This document shows positions 13,600 through 22,978 of a DNA stretch of 38,457 nt, in pieces (within the stretch, counting starts at the first letter, position 1; the number at the start of each line of letters is the position of its first letter). The DNA comes from Clostridia bacterium. Its GTDB lineage: Bacteria; Bacillota; Clostridia; UBA1212. Below the pieces are notes generated by a model that was not told the DNA's origin, made no database searches, and saw only the letters and a list, made by a program, of their open reading frames with translations. The stretch is taken from contig JAGDAX010000117.1 in assembly GCA_017848335.1 (NCBI GenBank), positions 1 through 38,457 of the forward strand, read 5' to 3'. The position numbers and the translations under genes were made by a program.

Positions 13600-15006
13600 A
13601 TGAAAAACTTTTTCAAGACTATTGTAAGGATTCTCTTCGTGGCGCTTGCTGCGGCAATGCTTATCTCTGTTGTGGCCTGTGAACCCAGAGAATACAACAG
13701 CGGTGAGCTTCCGGATGATTACATTCCGGATATCAAGGGAAAACTGAAGGTTTCATGTATGAATCACGTGTACCCCGACGAGCAGTCCAGAAGAGGTATC
13801 CGCAACTGGCTTAACGTTTTCAGAGACAAATATCCGGAGGTCACAATTGAGACCGACTTCAACGTTACCAATTACGCGCCGCTTATTTCGTCCAAAACGC
13901 TGGGTGACGTGTTCTTTATGACGGACGGCGGAATCGACAGTTCGGACAGCCTTTACCAGTATGCCATCACCAATGAAGCGATGATGCAGCTGGATTATTA
14001 CATTGAGCTTTACGGAATCGACACCTCGGACATTTACTCCGGTATTATGAATCTCAGCGAGATCAACGGACACACCTATATGGTCTGCATGACCTGCGGC
14101 AACGTGCTTTTCACCTATAACAAGGACGCTCTTGTCGAGGCAGGTATTCTTGCTCCTGATGAATCGATACCCAACGACTGGACCTGGGATACGTTCAAGG
14201 ACTACTGCGCGCGTCTCAAGCAGTATGACGTGGACGGCATAACGCTTACGCAGGTAGGCGCCGCCTGGAAGTTCGACTGGCAGAATATGTTTACACCGTT
14301 CCTCTATGCCTACGGCGGGAAGTGGTACGACAAGGAGAACAAGAGAGTTTCTTTCGACAACGACCTTGTCCGCAAAGGCATTGGCGAGGCCATTAACCTT
14401 ATCGACGACAGGCTTGTGTATCCTATGCTCAACAAGGGCCTCGGCGCCCAGATGTCTGCGGAGTACAAGAAGATTTCGCAGTACAACAGCTGTGTATTCA
14501 ATTTCAACGAGTCATACACCGTATTGAGCCAGAACGTTAAGAGGTACAATAATAAGGAGTGGGATGCGGTTGCTTTCCCGCTTTTCCCGTATGCTTCTTC
14601 GCCCTGCGGTTCGCTCGGATTCGGCGTGTTCAGCTATACGCGCAACAAGGACGCCGCCGCGGCGCTGGCGCTTTCGCTTCTTACCGAGGACGGACAGTAT
14701 GCCCTGCACGAGCAGGAGGGCGGAGACGTTCCGGTCATCCAGAAGCTTGGCGAGATGGACTTCTGGCATCTTAAAGGGCCCGGCTTTGACGGCAAGAACT
14801 ACGAAGCGTTCACGGCAAATTACGAGAGATACGTTCCCGGCCAGATAGCTACATGCGTGCCGCCTGACGTTGCGAATATTATTCAGGACGGAATCGGCGA
14901 TCTGTTTGCAAATTATTGCAAGAATGCTGCTTCATGGCAGGACGCTCTGCAGAAGCTTGAGCAGAAATGCAACGATACCTGGGATACGCTGAACGGCGTG
15001 GACTGA
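13600..15006 (+). CDS. Extracellular solute-binding lipoprotein (ABC sugar type)
   Basis: This 468-residue protein has a type II signal peptide: a basic N-terminus, a hydrophobic core and the lipobox SVVAC with Cys27 as the lipidated residue. The mature part is a family-1-type solute-binding fold, with an early segment LKVSCMNHVYPDEQSRRGIR, the hinge-region pattern GNVLFTYNKDALVEAGI at about 180, and DWTWDTFKDYCARLKQYD. These are typical of oligosaccharide binders. ATG 13600 is chosen over the in-frame GTG 13567 because AGGAGT sits 9 bases upstream. It has its own promoter and terminator, and no permease or ATPase gene is nearby. Either the transporter is elsewhere or the protein acts as a sensor or scavenger. 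The nearby glycosidases make a carbohydrate ligand plausible. Confidence 0.88.
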   Translation: MKNFFKTIVRILFVALAAAMLISVVACEPREYNSGELPDDYIPDIKGKLKVSCMNHVYPDEQSRRGIRNWLNVFRDKYPEVTIETDFNVTNYAPLISSKTLGDVFFMTDGGIDSSDSLYQYAITNEAMMQLDYYIELYGIDTSDIYSGIMNLSEINGHTYMVCMTCGNVLFTYNKDALVEAGILAPDESIPNDWTWDTFKDYCARLKQYDVDGITLTQVGAAWKFDWQNMFTPFLYAYGGKWYDKENKRVSFDNDLVRKGIGEAINLIDDRLVYPMLNKGLGAQMSAEYKKISQYNSCVFNFNESYTVLSQNVKRYNNKEWDAVAFPLFPYASSPCGSLGFGVFSYTRNKDAAAALALSLLTEDGQYALHEQEGGDVPVIQKLGEMDFWHLKGPGFDGKNYEAFTANYERYVPGQIATCVPPDVANIIQDGIGDLFANYCKNAASWQDALQKLEQKCNDTWDTLNGVD

Positions 15007-15116
15007 GGGGCTAAAGGGCTAAAGGGCGCATCCTGACGGGCGCGTTTTGACGGGCTTTTGAAGCTTTTTACAATATGATGATAACGAATGTAAGCTGAGT
15101 ATTACATCGGCCTGAA

Positions 15117-15158
15117 GGCCTCCGCAAAGGAATTATTTCGGTTGCGGGGGTCTTTTTT
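15117..15158 (+). terminator. Rho-independent terminator after the solute-binding protein
   Basis: CCTCCGCAA (15119-15127) pairs with TTGCGGGGG (15142-15150) with one G-U pair. TCTTTTTT follows. Confidence 0.75.
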
Positions 15159-15238
15159 GGTAAAAGCCGAACAGGCGCACAATATTTGACCGCTTATTAT
15201 CTGAATATGACTTTTGATCCCTTGACGGGAGGATCGAC

Positions 15239-16000
15239 ATGGAAAACACGACGGAGAAGACTTTGGGAGCTGCGGAACCCGCAGAACTTACGGAGCCTAT
15301 TGATTCTACGGAAACTGCGGAGCTTACGGAGACGGCGAAGTCTATGGATATGCTGAAGCTTATGGAGCAGAGGCATTCGGTAAGAAGGTACTCCGATAAG
15401 GCCATTGAGCCCGAGAAGGTTCAGCTGCTGCAGGCGAAAATTGACTGGATCAATGCCGAGACAGGCCTTGTGTTTAAGCTGTTTACAGAGGAGCCGGAGG
15501 CCTTTAAGGCCAACAAACCAAGCTATGGAAGCTTTAAGGGCTGCAGGAATTATTTTGCGCTGGGCGGCCGCAAGGGTGACGACGAGAAGGTCGGCTACTA
15601 CGGCGAGCTGCTGGTGCTGCTGGCTCAGGAGCTGGGGCTTAACACCTGCTGGGTGGCGCTGACTTTCGAGAAGAGCGTTGTAAAGAAGGTGTTTGAGGAC
15701 GGAGTCATACTGTTTGACGTTATTGCGCTGGGGTACGGTGAGGACGGAGGCGTTCCCCACAGGAGCAAGGCCCCTGAAAAGCTTTCAAACGTGACAGAGG
15801 ATTCGCCGGAATGGTTCAAGAGGGGCGTTGAGGCGGCAGCGCTGGCGCCTACGGCGATAAATCAGCAGAAGTTCTTCCTGGAGCTCAAAGACGGCGGCGT
15901 AAAGGCCAAGGCATTCATCGGGCCCTGCTATAAGACGGATCTAGGAATCGTAAAATACCATTTTGAGATGGGTGCCGGCAGGGAGATTAAGTGGCTGTAA
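15239..16000 (+). CDS. Nitroreductase family protein
   Basis: This 253-residue protein belongs to the nitroreductase flavoprotein fold of the short, duplicated-domain type. It has EQRHSVRRYSDKAIEPEKV at about 42-60, YYGELLVLLAQELGLNTCWVAL in the middle, and a second half with AAALAPTAINQQKF that supplies further FMN contacts. Such proteins are FMN-dependent and use NAD(P)H; the substrate is unknown. GGGAGG precedes ATG 15239. The first 35 residues are a Thr/Glu-rich tail with repeated TE-A-L units that the family does not need. An internal Met at about residue 36 would give a normal-length enzyme, but the good ribosome site supports the longer form. Confidence 0.82.
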   Translation: MENTTEKTLGAAEPAELTEPIDSTETAELTETAKSMDMLKLMEQRHSVRRYSDKAIEPEKVQLLQAKIDWINAETGLVFKLFTEEPEAFKANKPSYGSFKGCRNYFALGGRKGDDEKVGYYGELLVLLAQELGLNTCWVALTFEKSVVKKVFEDGVILFDVIALGYGEDGGVPHRSKAPEKLSNVTEDSPEWFKRGVEAAALAPTAINQQKFFLELKDGGVKAKAFIGPCYKTDLGIVKYHFEMGAGREIKWL

Positions 16001-16182
16001 CAGAGCTTTGGGCGGCCTGAAGGATGCCCTCGAGGCGGATAATACTTCCCGGAGGAATAAAACTGCGGGGCGGGAGCTCTGCGGCGATACGGATTGTCCT
16101 GCGAATACCGCAAAGGCGAGGCGGATTGCCAGATACAGTATCGCGACTCAGTCTGCCCGGATTCGACAGCCGGACACAATTA

Positions 16183-16332
16183 AAGCACCGGGTACGATAA
16201 AACGTACCGGGTTCATTTAAAAACACCGGAGAAACAATTTAAGCACCGGGTTAAGAAAAAGCACCGGGTTCAATAAAAGCCCCTGTTTGGAAAAAAAGCA
16301 CCGGAGAGCAATAATAGCACCGGGTTCAATTA
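16183..16332. repeat. Degenerate 17-21 bp array before the GH78 gene
   Basis: About eight units built around AAGCACCGGGTTCAATAA run from roughly 16183 to 16332. Period varies from 17 to 21 bases. The array ends about 20 bases before the start codon, next to the AAAGGA ribosome site. The preceding 180 bases (16001-16182) show no gene. Confidence 0.8.
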
Positions 16333-16354
16333 ATTCAAGTAAAGGAACTGGAAA

Positions 16355-18982
16355 ATGAAACTGTACGACCTGAGAATCAACGGCGCAGCGCCGTGCCTTA
16401 ACGTGCCCGCGGAGGGACTTCGCGTGAGCTGGAAAATCGACTCTGACAACGTCAACGTCTTCCAAAAGAAGAGCCGTATTGTCATCAGCAAAATCGGAAA
16501 TAAGTTCGGAAACAAAACCGAAAGCAAAGCCGGAAGCAAAACCGGAAGCCTTGGCAATGAAATTGTTTTCGACACCGGCGTCCGCGAAGACGGCGAGAGC
16601 AACGAGGTGGCTGTAGACGCCGTTCTTGAGCGCGAGACGGATTACGAAATTACCGTTTGGGCCGGAGACAGTCACGGAAATGAAGCCTCGATCACAGAAG
16701 GCTTTCTGACGGAGCTGGCGGCCCCGGAGGAGGGCGAGGGCGTTTGGATAAAACCGGAGGAGCATATTTCCGGGTGGGCGCCCTATATGCGCACAAAGTT
16801 TGAGCTGCCGGAAAAGGAAATCAAAAAGGCGATCCTGTACGGAGTGGGACTCGGTATCGGTGAGTTTTATATTAACGGGCAACGGACGGATGACTGCTAT
16901 CTGGAGCCTTCGTCCACCAATTACGAGAAGACCATCCTCTACAGAGCGAACGACGTTGCGGCGCTGCTTAAGGGCGGGGCCAACTGCCTGGCGGTGCTTC
17001 TCGGAGAGGGCTTCTATTCGCAAAGCCGCGTCTGGGGAAGCAACGGAATGGTCTACGGGGACGAGTGCGTCTGGGTGAAGCTTCGGATCGTATTCGAGGA
17101 CGGCACAGAGCAGCTCGTATTGTCGGACACCGCGAATTGGAAATACAAATACAGCCCCGTTTCCACCAACAATATCTACGCCGGAGAGATATATGACTCG
17201 AGGCTTGAGACGCCGGACTTCGCGCTTCCCGAGGGGAGCGAACACGGGTGGGGGCCTGTTGTCGAGGACAATACGCCGAAGGGAGAGCTGACGCCCTGCC
17301 TTATGCCGCCGGTCAGGATCATCAGGGAAATTCCATGCATCTCCTACCATTGCGAGAGCGGCAGGAACGACGGCGCGTGGATTTTTGATCTGGGCGAGAA
17401 CTTCGCGGGAATATATGAGTTCAGGATTCCGGCCTATTCGCCGCGGGGAGCGGTTTACGTGTTCCGCACGGCAGAGGCGCTTTCGCCTGCGGGCAACCTT
17501 GACCACAGGTCTACAGGCGGTTTTGCCACGCAATGCATACAGCAGGATATTTACATAGCGAAGGGCCTTCCTGTGGACGAGGTCTACAGGCCCAGGTTTA
17601 CTTACCACGGCTTCAGGTACGTGGAGGTGACGGGTATTCACGATTTCAGCAAGGGCTACGGCACGGAGCCGACGACGGACCGCATCAAGGGCCTGGCGCT
17701 TTCCACGGATTTCGCGAAGGCAGGCAGCTTCTGCAGTGACTGCGAAGACCTGAACCGCCTTGACAGGGTGATGCAGAATACGTTCCGTTCCAACTACCAC
17801 GGCTATCCGGAGGACTGCCCCGCCAGAGAAAAATGCGGCTGGCTCGGAGACGCCGAGGTCGTCTGCAACTGGGGACTTTACGCCTACGATATGATTCCTT
17901 CATACGAAAAGTATATGGATGACATTCGCACCACCGACGAGGTATACGGGGTGTGGCAGATGATCGCCCCCGGCAAGCGCGGCTGCGGCGAGGCAAGTCC
18001 TCTGTGGGGCTGCGCGCAGATTATTATTCCGTACTGGATGTGGAAGCTGCGCGGCGACTGCGCAGTGGTGCGCAAATACTGGCCGCTCATGCAGAAGTGG
18101 GTCCGCCACGAGCAGGACAGGGCCAACGATTTTATCATCAATGAAGGCCTCGGCGACTGGTGTCCGCCCGGCGGCAACGATCTGCCGACCCGCATTCCCG
18201 TGGAGCATTCGTCCACAATGATGTTTTACGAGATCGCAGCCAAAATGGCTGAGCTTTCCGACGCTTTCGGATACGGATGCGGCGATCAATACAGGTCGCT
18301 GGCTGCGCAGATCGCGGACGCCATCAACAGGCATTTTTACGACTACGGGAACCACACCTACGGCTACCGGGCGTCCAACGGCGTGGCGCTTCTTCTCGGG
18401 TTCTATCCTGAGGGTGAGCGTGAGGCGCTTCTCGGGGCGACCGTGAAGCTTCTCGCGAGCGACGGCTTCAGGATGCACACGGGCATTTACGGCAACAAAT
18501 ATCTGATCCCGGTGCTTTTCGACGAGAAGCTCGGCGACGAGGCCATGAAGTACCTTTTCGGACGCGACGCCACAAGCTTTGGCACAATGCTGGACGACAA
18601 CGGAACAAGCCTCTGGGAGGACCTGGGGCTGAATTTCAGGGAGCCGGACCGCAGCGTCGGAGTTGCCTCATATAACCACCCGATGCACGGCGGCGTGCTT
18701 TACGTGTACTACGAGCACATCGCGGGAATAAAACCCGTTGAGCCGGGCTTCAGGCGGTTTGCCGTAAAGCCTGCGGACCTTTCGGACGTCAACTGTCTGG
18801 ACGTGTCATACGAGTCGCCTTACGGCACGATAAGAGTTTCCTACGGACCGGCCGAGGGAGGCACCCGAAGGTACGTGGTGACGGTGCCCGCCAATACCAC
18901 CTGCGACGTCGAAATCGAGGGCGTCGAAAAGCAAACCGTGGGCTCGGGAGAATGGGTTTTCGAGAGGCTGCTTCCGCGCTGA
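16355..18982 (+). CDS. Alpha-L-rhamnosidase, GH78 family
   Basis: This 875-residue enzyme has the full GH78 layout. A beta-sandwich N-terminal region is followed by the rhamnosidase N-domain (about 130-300, YGVGLGIGEFYINGQRTDD and LLGEGFYSQSRVWG). A concanavalin-like domain follows (about 300-440, IFDLGENFAGIYEF and FTYHGFRYVEVTG). The (alpha/alpha)6 catalytic barrel carries the signature EDCPAREKCGWLGDAE at about 486-501 and GLGDWCPPGG. A C-terminal beta domain completes it (PLYVYY-type HGGVLYVYYEHIAGIKP onward). It releases terminal alpha-L-rhamnose from glycans or glycosides. There is no signal peptide, so it is probably cytoplasmic and acts on imported oligosaccharides. An NK/SK-rich repeat stretch (about 48-65) interrupts the N-terminal sandwich. 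AAAGGA lies 8 bases before ATG 16355. Confidence 0.93.
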   Translation: MKLYDLRINGAAPCLNVPAEGLRVSWKIDSDNVNVFQKKSRIVISKIGNKFGNKTESKAGSKTGSLGNEIVFDTGVREDGESNEVAVDAVLERETDYEITVWAGDSHGNEASITEGFLTELAAPEEGEGVWIKPEEHISGWAPYMRTKFELPEKEIKKAILYGVGLGIGEFYINGQRTDDCYLEPSSTNYEKTILYRANDVAALLKGGANCLAVLLGEGFYSQSRVWGSNGMVYGDECVWVKLRIVFEDGTEQLVLSDTANWKYKYSPVSTNNIYAGEIYDSRLETPDFALPEGSEHGWGPVVEDNTPKGELTPCLMPPVRIIREIPCISYHCESGRNDGAWIFDLGENFAGIYEFRIPAYSPRGAVYVFRTAEALSPAGNLDHRSTGGFATQCIQQDIYIAKGLPVDEVYRPRFTYHGFRYVEVTGIHDFSKGYGTEPTTDRIKGLALSTDFAKAGSFCSDCEDLNRLDRVMQNTFRSNYHGYPEDCPAREKCGWLGDAEVVCNWGLYAYDMIPSYEKYMDDIRTTDEVYGVWQMIAPGKRGCGEASPLWGCAQIIIPYWMWKLRGDCAVVRKYWPLMQKWVRHEQDRANDFIINEGLGDWCPPGGNDLPTRIPVEHSSTMMFYEIAAKMAELSDAFGYGCGDQYRSLAAQIADAINRHFYDYGNHTYGYRASNGVALLLGFYPEGEREALLGATVKLLASDGFRMHTGIYGNKYLIPVLFDEKLGDEAMKYLFGRDATSFGTMLDDNGTSLWEDLGLNFREPDRSVGVASYNHPMHGGVLYVYYEHIAGIKPVEPGFRRFAVKPADLSDVNCLDVSYESPYGTIRVSYGPAEGGTRRYVVTVPANTTCDVEIEGVEKQTVGSGEWVFERLLPR

Positions 18983-19106
18983 AACGGAGAACGGACGTTT
19001 GGGAGGCCGCTCTCGCGGAAACCGGCTCCGGACTCCGGGCTATGGCACCGGACTTACAGCTGCGATAATTGCATCGCAAAACGAATCCGCGTGAAGTATT
19101 CCCGAC

Positions 19107-19168
19107 TTTCGGAAGGAAAAGCTTCTCTTTAAATACCTTGGACCGGCTTCTCTTCAAATACCGAGGAA
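19107..19168. repeat. Short direct repeat upstream of the GH99-like gene
   Basis: GCTTCTCTTTAAATACCTTGG is followed about 26 bases later by GCTTCTCTTCAAATACCGAGG. The second copy contains the GAGGAA ribosome site of the next gene, so the repeat may duplicate a translation initiation region. Confidence 0.7.
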
Positions 19169-19174
19169 CAACCG

Positions 19175-22054
19175 ATGCGTTCAAAAAAATTTTTTAAACT
19201 GGTCGCGACAATATTCGCGGTGATAATAACTGCCGGAGCAGCGGGGATCTCCCGCCCGGGGACGGTATTCGCGGAGGGCGAAGGCGGCATGGAATACAAC
19301 ACGTCGATACCTGCGGCAATTTACGATTTCAAATACGAAGAGTTTTCGTCCGTTTCCAACCTTGTGTTTCTCGAGGCCTATTCCACGGACGAGGGCGTGG
19401 TTTTTGAGGCACAGGACAACGATCCGAGCTGCCAGCTGTACACGCCTGCCGGAAGCTTGTCGGAAATGGACACCCTGCTGATAAAGTACAGGACGTCTTT
19501 CAAATACCCGAAAAGGTGCGCCGAGATCTATTTCAGCACGGAGAGCATCGAGCTTTCCGAGATCGGGAAGCAGTCGTGGACGTGGAAGCAGTCGGAGGAC
19601 GGCTGGGCCGAGCAGACAGTCGTTTTGAATGGCTGGCAGAACGTCAGGGAGGAGCTTTTGACGCTGAGATTCGATCCGCTGGCGTCCGGAGCGTATCAGG
19701 CGGTGGAGCACGGCGAGGCGGTTGTGATCGAGTACATGGCTTTCTTCCCGGACAAAAAAGCCGCCGCCGCTTTTAATATTGACGAATACAGACGATACGA
19801 GGCTGACAAAAAAGGCCCGGAGGGCGGAGCGGCCGTCGATTGGGAGGCGCCGGCATTCAGGGAGATGAAGGCGATTGCCGCGGACAACGCGAAGGGCACG
19901 ATTTCCTTCACTGACGCGGGCAACGGACAATATACGATGTCATACGAATACGAGGGCAGGAGGGTGAGCTTCACGCTGCCTGATACCGCCAATTTCAGAA
20001 ACGGGCCGCTGGCGGGCACGGACGATCTGGGGCGCAAGGTTGTGAACCAGTTTTCGACTGTGGATCCGGATTACACGTCCCTCGAAGACGGGAAGCTCAA
20101 AACGGTGGACGAAAAGCCGCGGACTGTGGGCGTTTACGGCGAAAACGGCGAGCACTTTGTGGGGATCTTTTACTTCCTGTGGCTCGAGAGCAACCGCTTC
20201 GGCAAGGTCAAAAACATTTCCGCGATAATGGAGGAGTACGGCGAGAAGGCGAAGGATATGCCCGAGCTTTGGGGCAAGGTCCACGACGTGTTTTTCTTCG
20301 CGGAGCCGCTTTACGGGTACTATTCCTCGGGCGATCCGTGGATCATCCGGAAGCATATGGAGCTCCTTTCGAACGCCGGGGTCGACTTCCTGTACTTTGA
20401 CACCACCAATAATTACGCGTACACGGACGTGGTGCAGTCCATTGTGAAGGTGTGCCACAAAATGAACGAAGAGGGCTTCCGGGCGCCGAAGATCGTGTTT
20501 TACACAAATTACGAGCCCGAAAAGCGCGTGAAGACTGTTTACGACGCGATCTACAAGGACAGACTTTACAGCGATACCTGGCTTTACGTGGACGGAAAGC
20601 CGCTCATTATTGCGCCGGAAAGCGCAAATATCGACGGATTTTTTACGACGCGCAACCCGCAGTGGCCGAACGAGGCGAGGGTGCCGGATTCGTGGCCGTG
20701 GATCGACTGGAAATGGCCGCAGGAGGTATACGGAACCGCTGCGGACCCAAACGAGGCAATCAGCGTTTCAGTCGCCCAGCACAGCGGCAACGGCGAGTTT
20801 TCGACGTCCGGACTTTACGGTTATACGGGCAACCGCGGAAGGTCGTTCGACGGCACACGCGACAGGCTCACAAAGGACTCATACAAGCTGGGGCTGAACC
20901 TCCGGAATGAGTTTAATTACGCCTACGTTAAGGGAAGCAAATATATTCTTGTGACGGGCTGGAACGAGTGGATCATGGGGCGGCAGGAGTCGACCGCGGA
21001 GGAGCGCCCGCTCAGGTTTATAGATTCGTTCGATTACGAGTACAGCCGCGACATCGAGATGACGCGCGGGGGTTATTTTGACAACTATTACATGCAGCTC
21101 GCCTCAAACGCGGCCGTGCTGAAGGGCGCGGTACCTTCGGTCATTCGCGACGACAGGCATCAGATCAACGTCACGGGCAGCTTCGACCAGTGGGACGGCG
21201 TGGAACACAGCTACAGGGATCCTTCGTGCGACAACGCAGACAGAAATTACTTCGGCAGCTGTGCAGGCACAGTCTATGAGGACAGCTCGGGCCTCAATGA
21301 TATCGTGGCCGTGAAGGTGACGAACGACGCTACGTACCTGCATTTTATGGTGGAATGCGCCGGCAATATTCAAAGGCCTGTTTCTGCGGAATCAACGTGG
21401 ATGCAGATATTCCTGAACGTGGGCGGAGAGGCATCCGGCTGGTACGGATACGATTACGTTGTGAATTACAGCCCGCGGAACGACTTCACGACCGGTATAG
21501 CGAGGTACAGCGGCTCTGACGGGGAATTCGCGTGGACCGAAGTCGGCGAGGTCACGTACCGCGCAGAAGGGCGCCGCTTTATGATCAGCGTGCCGATGGA
21601 GATGCTCGGCATCGAATATATCGACAAGGTCTGCATTGAGTTTAAGGTGGCGGACAGCCGCACGGCTGTAAGGACGATGGAGCAGTTCTACACCGACGGC
21701 GACGCGGCTCCCCTGGGGCGGCTCAATTACGTTTACCAGACTTATATTCCCGAGGAGGGAAAGGCTTCCGCGATCAAGGTCGTGAAGCTCTCCGAGCGCC
21801 CCGCAATGGAGGAAAACGACAGCTCGCTTACGCCGGTCGATACCGGTACCGGGAAGAAGGGCTGCGGCGGGACGGTTCTTGCGGGAGGAGCCCGTGGAAC
21901 GACGGAAGCCGGCGCAGAAGGAGGAAGCGGTGGAGCGACGGGAGCCGGGTGTGCTGCGGGATTGATTCTTGCGGGGGCTTGCGGTACGGCAGCTTTAATG
22001 CATACCGGGCAGGCAAAACGCTCAAAGCGCTCCAAAAGCTCAGAAGAATTCTGA
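19175..22054 (+). CDS. Secreted GH99/GH71-like glycosidase with CBM9-like domain and C-terminal anchor
   Basis: This 959-residue protein has a signal peptide (about 1-33, ending VFA-EG). A beta-rich N-terminal domain (45-230) is followed by a (beta/alpha)8-type domain (about 310-640). That domain carries YFLWLES, AGVDFLYFDTTNNY, PKIVFYTNYEP and GWNEW at about 595-599; the WNEW pattern is characteristic of GH99-like and WbsX-like domains. A CBM9-like sandwich covers about 662-855 (VTGSFDQWDGVEH, SSGLNDIVAVKVTNDATYL). The C-terminus has a KKGCGG motif at about 895, a Gly-rich linker, a hydrophobic stretch (about 926-945) and a basic KRSKRSK tail, indicating surface anchoring. Exact activity is unknown; endo-mannosidase-like chemistry would be the family precedent. 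The stop codon lies in the first unit of a 75-bp tandem array. Confidence 0.78.
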   Translation: MRSKKFFKLVATIFAVIITAGAAGISRPGTVFAEGEGGMEYNTSIPAAIYDFKYEEFSSVSNLVFLEAYSTDEGVVFEAQDNDPSCQLYTPAGSLSEMDTLLIKYRTSFKYPKRCAEIYFSTESIELSEIGKQSWTWKQSEDGWAEQTVVLNGWQNVREELLTLRFDPLASGAYQAVEHGEAVVIEYMAFFPDKKAAAAFNIDEYRRYEADKKGPEGGAAVDWEAPAFREMKAIAADNAKGTISFTDAGNGQYTMSYEYEGRRVSFTLPDTANFRNGPLAGTDDLGRKVVNQFSTVDPDYTSLEDGKLKTVDEKPRTVGVYGENGEHFVGIFYFLWLESNRFGKVKNISAIMEEYGEKAKDMPELWGKVHDVFFFAEPLYGYYSSGDPWIIRKHMELLSNAGVDFLYFDTTNNYAYTDVVQSIVKVCHKMNEEGFRAPKIVFYTNYEPEKRVKTVYDAIYKDRLYSDTWLYVDGKPLIIAPESANIDGFFTTRNPQWPNEARVPDSWPWIDWKWPQEVYGTAADPNEAISVSVAQHSGNGEFSTSGLYGYTGNRGRSFDGTRDRLTKDSYKLGLNLRNEFNYAYVKGSKYILVTGWNEWIMGRQESTAEERPLRFIDSFDYEYSRDIEMTRGGYFDNYYMQLASNAAVLKGAVPSVIRDDRHQINVTGSFDQWDGVEHSYRDPSCDNADRNYFGSCAGTVYEDSSGLNDIVAVKVTNDATYLHFMVECAGNIQRPVSAESTWMQIFLNVGGEASGWYGYDYVVNYSPRNDFTTGIARYSGSDGEFAWTEVGEVTYRAEGRRFMISVPMEMLGIEYIDKVCIEFKVADSRTAVRTMEQFYTDGDAAPLGRLNYVYQTYIPEEGKASAIKVVKLSERPAMEENDSSLTPVDTGTGKKGCGGTVLAGGARGTTEAGAEGGSGGATGAGCAAGLILAGACGTAALMHTGQAKRSKRSKSSEEF

Positions 22055-22234
22055 ACGCCCATACGATTTCCGGACGCTCAGAAGAATTCTGAACGCTCGA
22101 AGGAACGCCAAGGGATCAAAGAATTCTGAACGCTCATACAATTTCCGGACGCTCAGAAGAATTCTGAACGCGCGAAGGAATGCCAAGGGATCAAAAAAAT
22201 TCTGAACGCTCGAAGGAACGCCAAGGGATCAAAG
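22046..22234. repeat. 75-bp tandem array starting in the stop codon of the GH99-like gene
   Basis: Unit 1 is 22046-22120 and unit 2 is 22121-22195; they are nearly identical. A half unit follows to about 22234. Each unit contains two GAATTCTGAACGC blocks, so there is an inner half-period. The first GAATTCTGA is the final Glu-Phe-stop of the upstream gene. Confidence 0.93.
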
Positions 22235-22256
22235 AATTACGAACTTCGAAAAACAG

Positions 22257-22306
22257 CAAATCGCACACAAAATTCAAATCGCACACAACATTTAAACGCA
22301 TATAAT
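22257..22306 (+). promoter_or_regulatory. Direct repeat and TATAAT upstream of the cytidylate-kinase-like gene
   Basis: CAAATCGCACACAA occurs at 22257-22270 and 22275-22288. A TATAAT lies at 22301-22306, but no good -35 box is seen 17 bases upstream. A promoter is possible; the direct repeats might bind an activator or be another short array. Confidence 0.3.
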
Positions 22307-22342
22307 ACGCTTAACGTATTCGCAAATAAGGGGGTTCGAATC

Positions 22343-22978
22343 ATGAAAATCATTACGGTCAGCCGTGAATTCGGCAGCGGCGGGCGTGAGCTCTCCAAAC
22401 GAATGTCGGACTATCTGGGCTGGGACTATTACGACGGCGAGATCATCGACAGGCTTATCGAGGAGCAGGGCTTGAGACCCCAGTACGTCAATATGGTGCT
22501 GGGCAACCACGAATGGCGCTCCTTCCCGATAACGTTCGGACACAGCTTCGCGGAAATGGCATCCATCGGCGTCAATCCGTCGATGACCATCAACACCGAG
22601 CTGCTTTCTCTCCAGAAGGAGCTGATGGAAAAAATCGCCGCCTCGGGCAACGATTGCATCATTGTCGGGAGAAACGCCGACGTGCTGCTGGCCGGGCACG
22701 ACCCCTTCAGGATATTTGTGTGCGCTGACCTGGAATTCAGGGTGCAGCGGTGCATCGAACGCAGCACAGAGGAAAAGGTGCTCACCGAAAAGGAGGTCCG
22801 CCGCAATATCATCAAAATCGACAGGGGCCGCGCCAGAAGGCACGAATCCGTGTCCGACGCAAAATGGGGCGACAGAAGCCTGTACAATCTGGTCGTGAAC
22901 ACCACGGGCTGGAATCTCAAGAGCCTGGCGCCGGTCATCGGAGAGGCCGCGCTGTCGTGGTTCGGCGGAAGGGACTGA
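22343..22978 (+). CDS. Cytidylate kinase-like family protein
   Basis: This 211-residue protein begins with ITVSREFGSGGRELSKRM, the P-loop form typical of the cytidylate kinase-like family (Cmk-related, PF13189). CIIVGRNADVLL at about 107-118 and RRNIIKIDRGRARRHE, the lid region rich in Arg, follow. Members are thought to be nucleoside monophosphate kinase relatives; the substrate is not established and they are distinct from the essential Cmk. An AAGGGGG ribosome site precedes ATG 22343. It sits between glycosidase genes without an obvious link to them. The last eleven codons and the stop are duplicated immediately downstream. Confidence 0.85.
   Translation: MKIITVSREFGSGGRELSKRMSDYLGWDYYDGEIIDRLIEEQGLRPQYVNMVLGNHEWRSFPITFGHSFAEMASIGVNPSMTINTELLSLQKELMEKIAASGNDCIIVGRNADVLLAGHDPFRIFVCADLEFRVQRCIERSTEEKVLTEKEVRRNIIKIDRGRARRHESVSDAKWGDRSLYNLVVNTTGWNLKSLAPVIGEAALSWFGGRD

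Noticed and set aside
16217..17800. Long minus-strand frame opposite the GH78 gene
   Set aside because: It is a shadow of the GC-rich codons of the rhamnosidase, whose domains are unmistakable on the plus strand.
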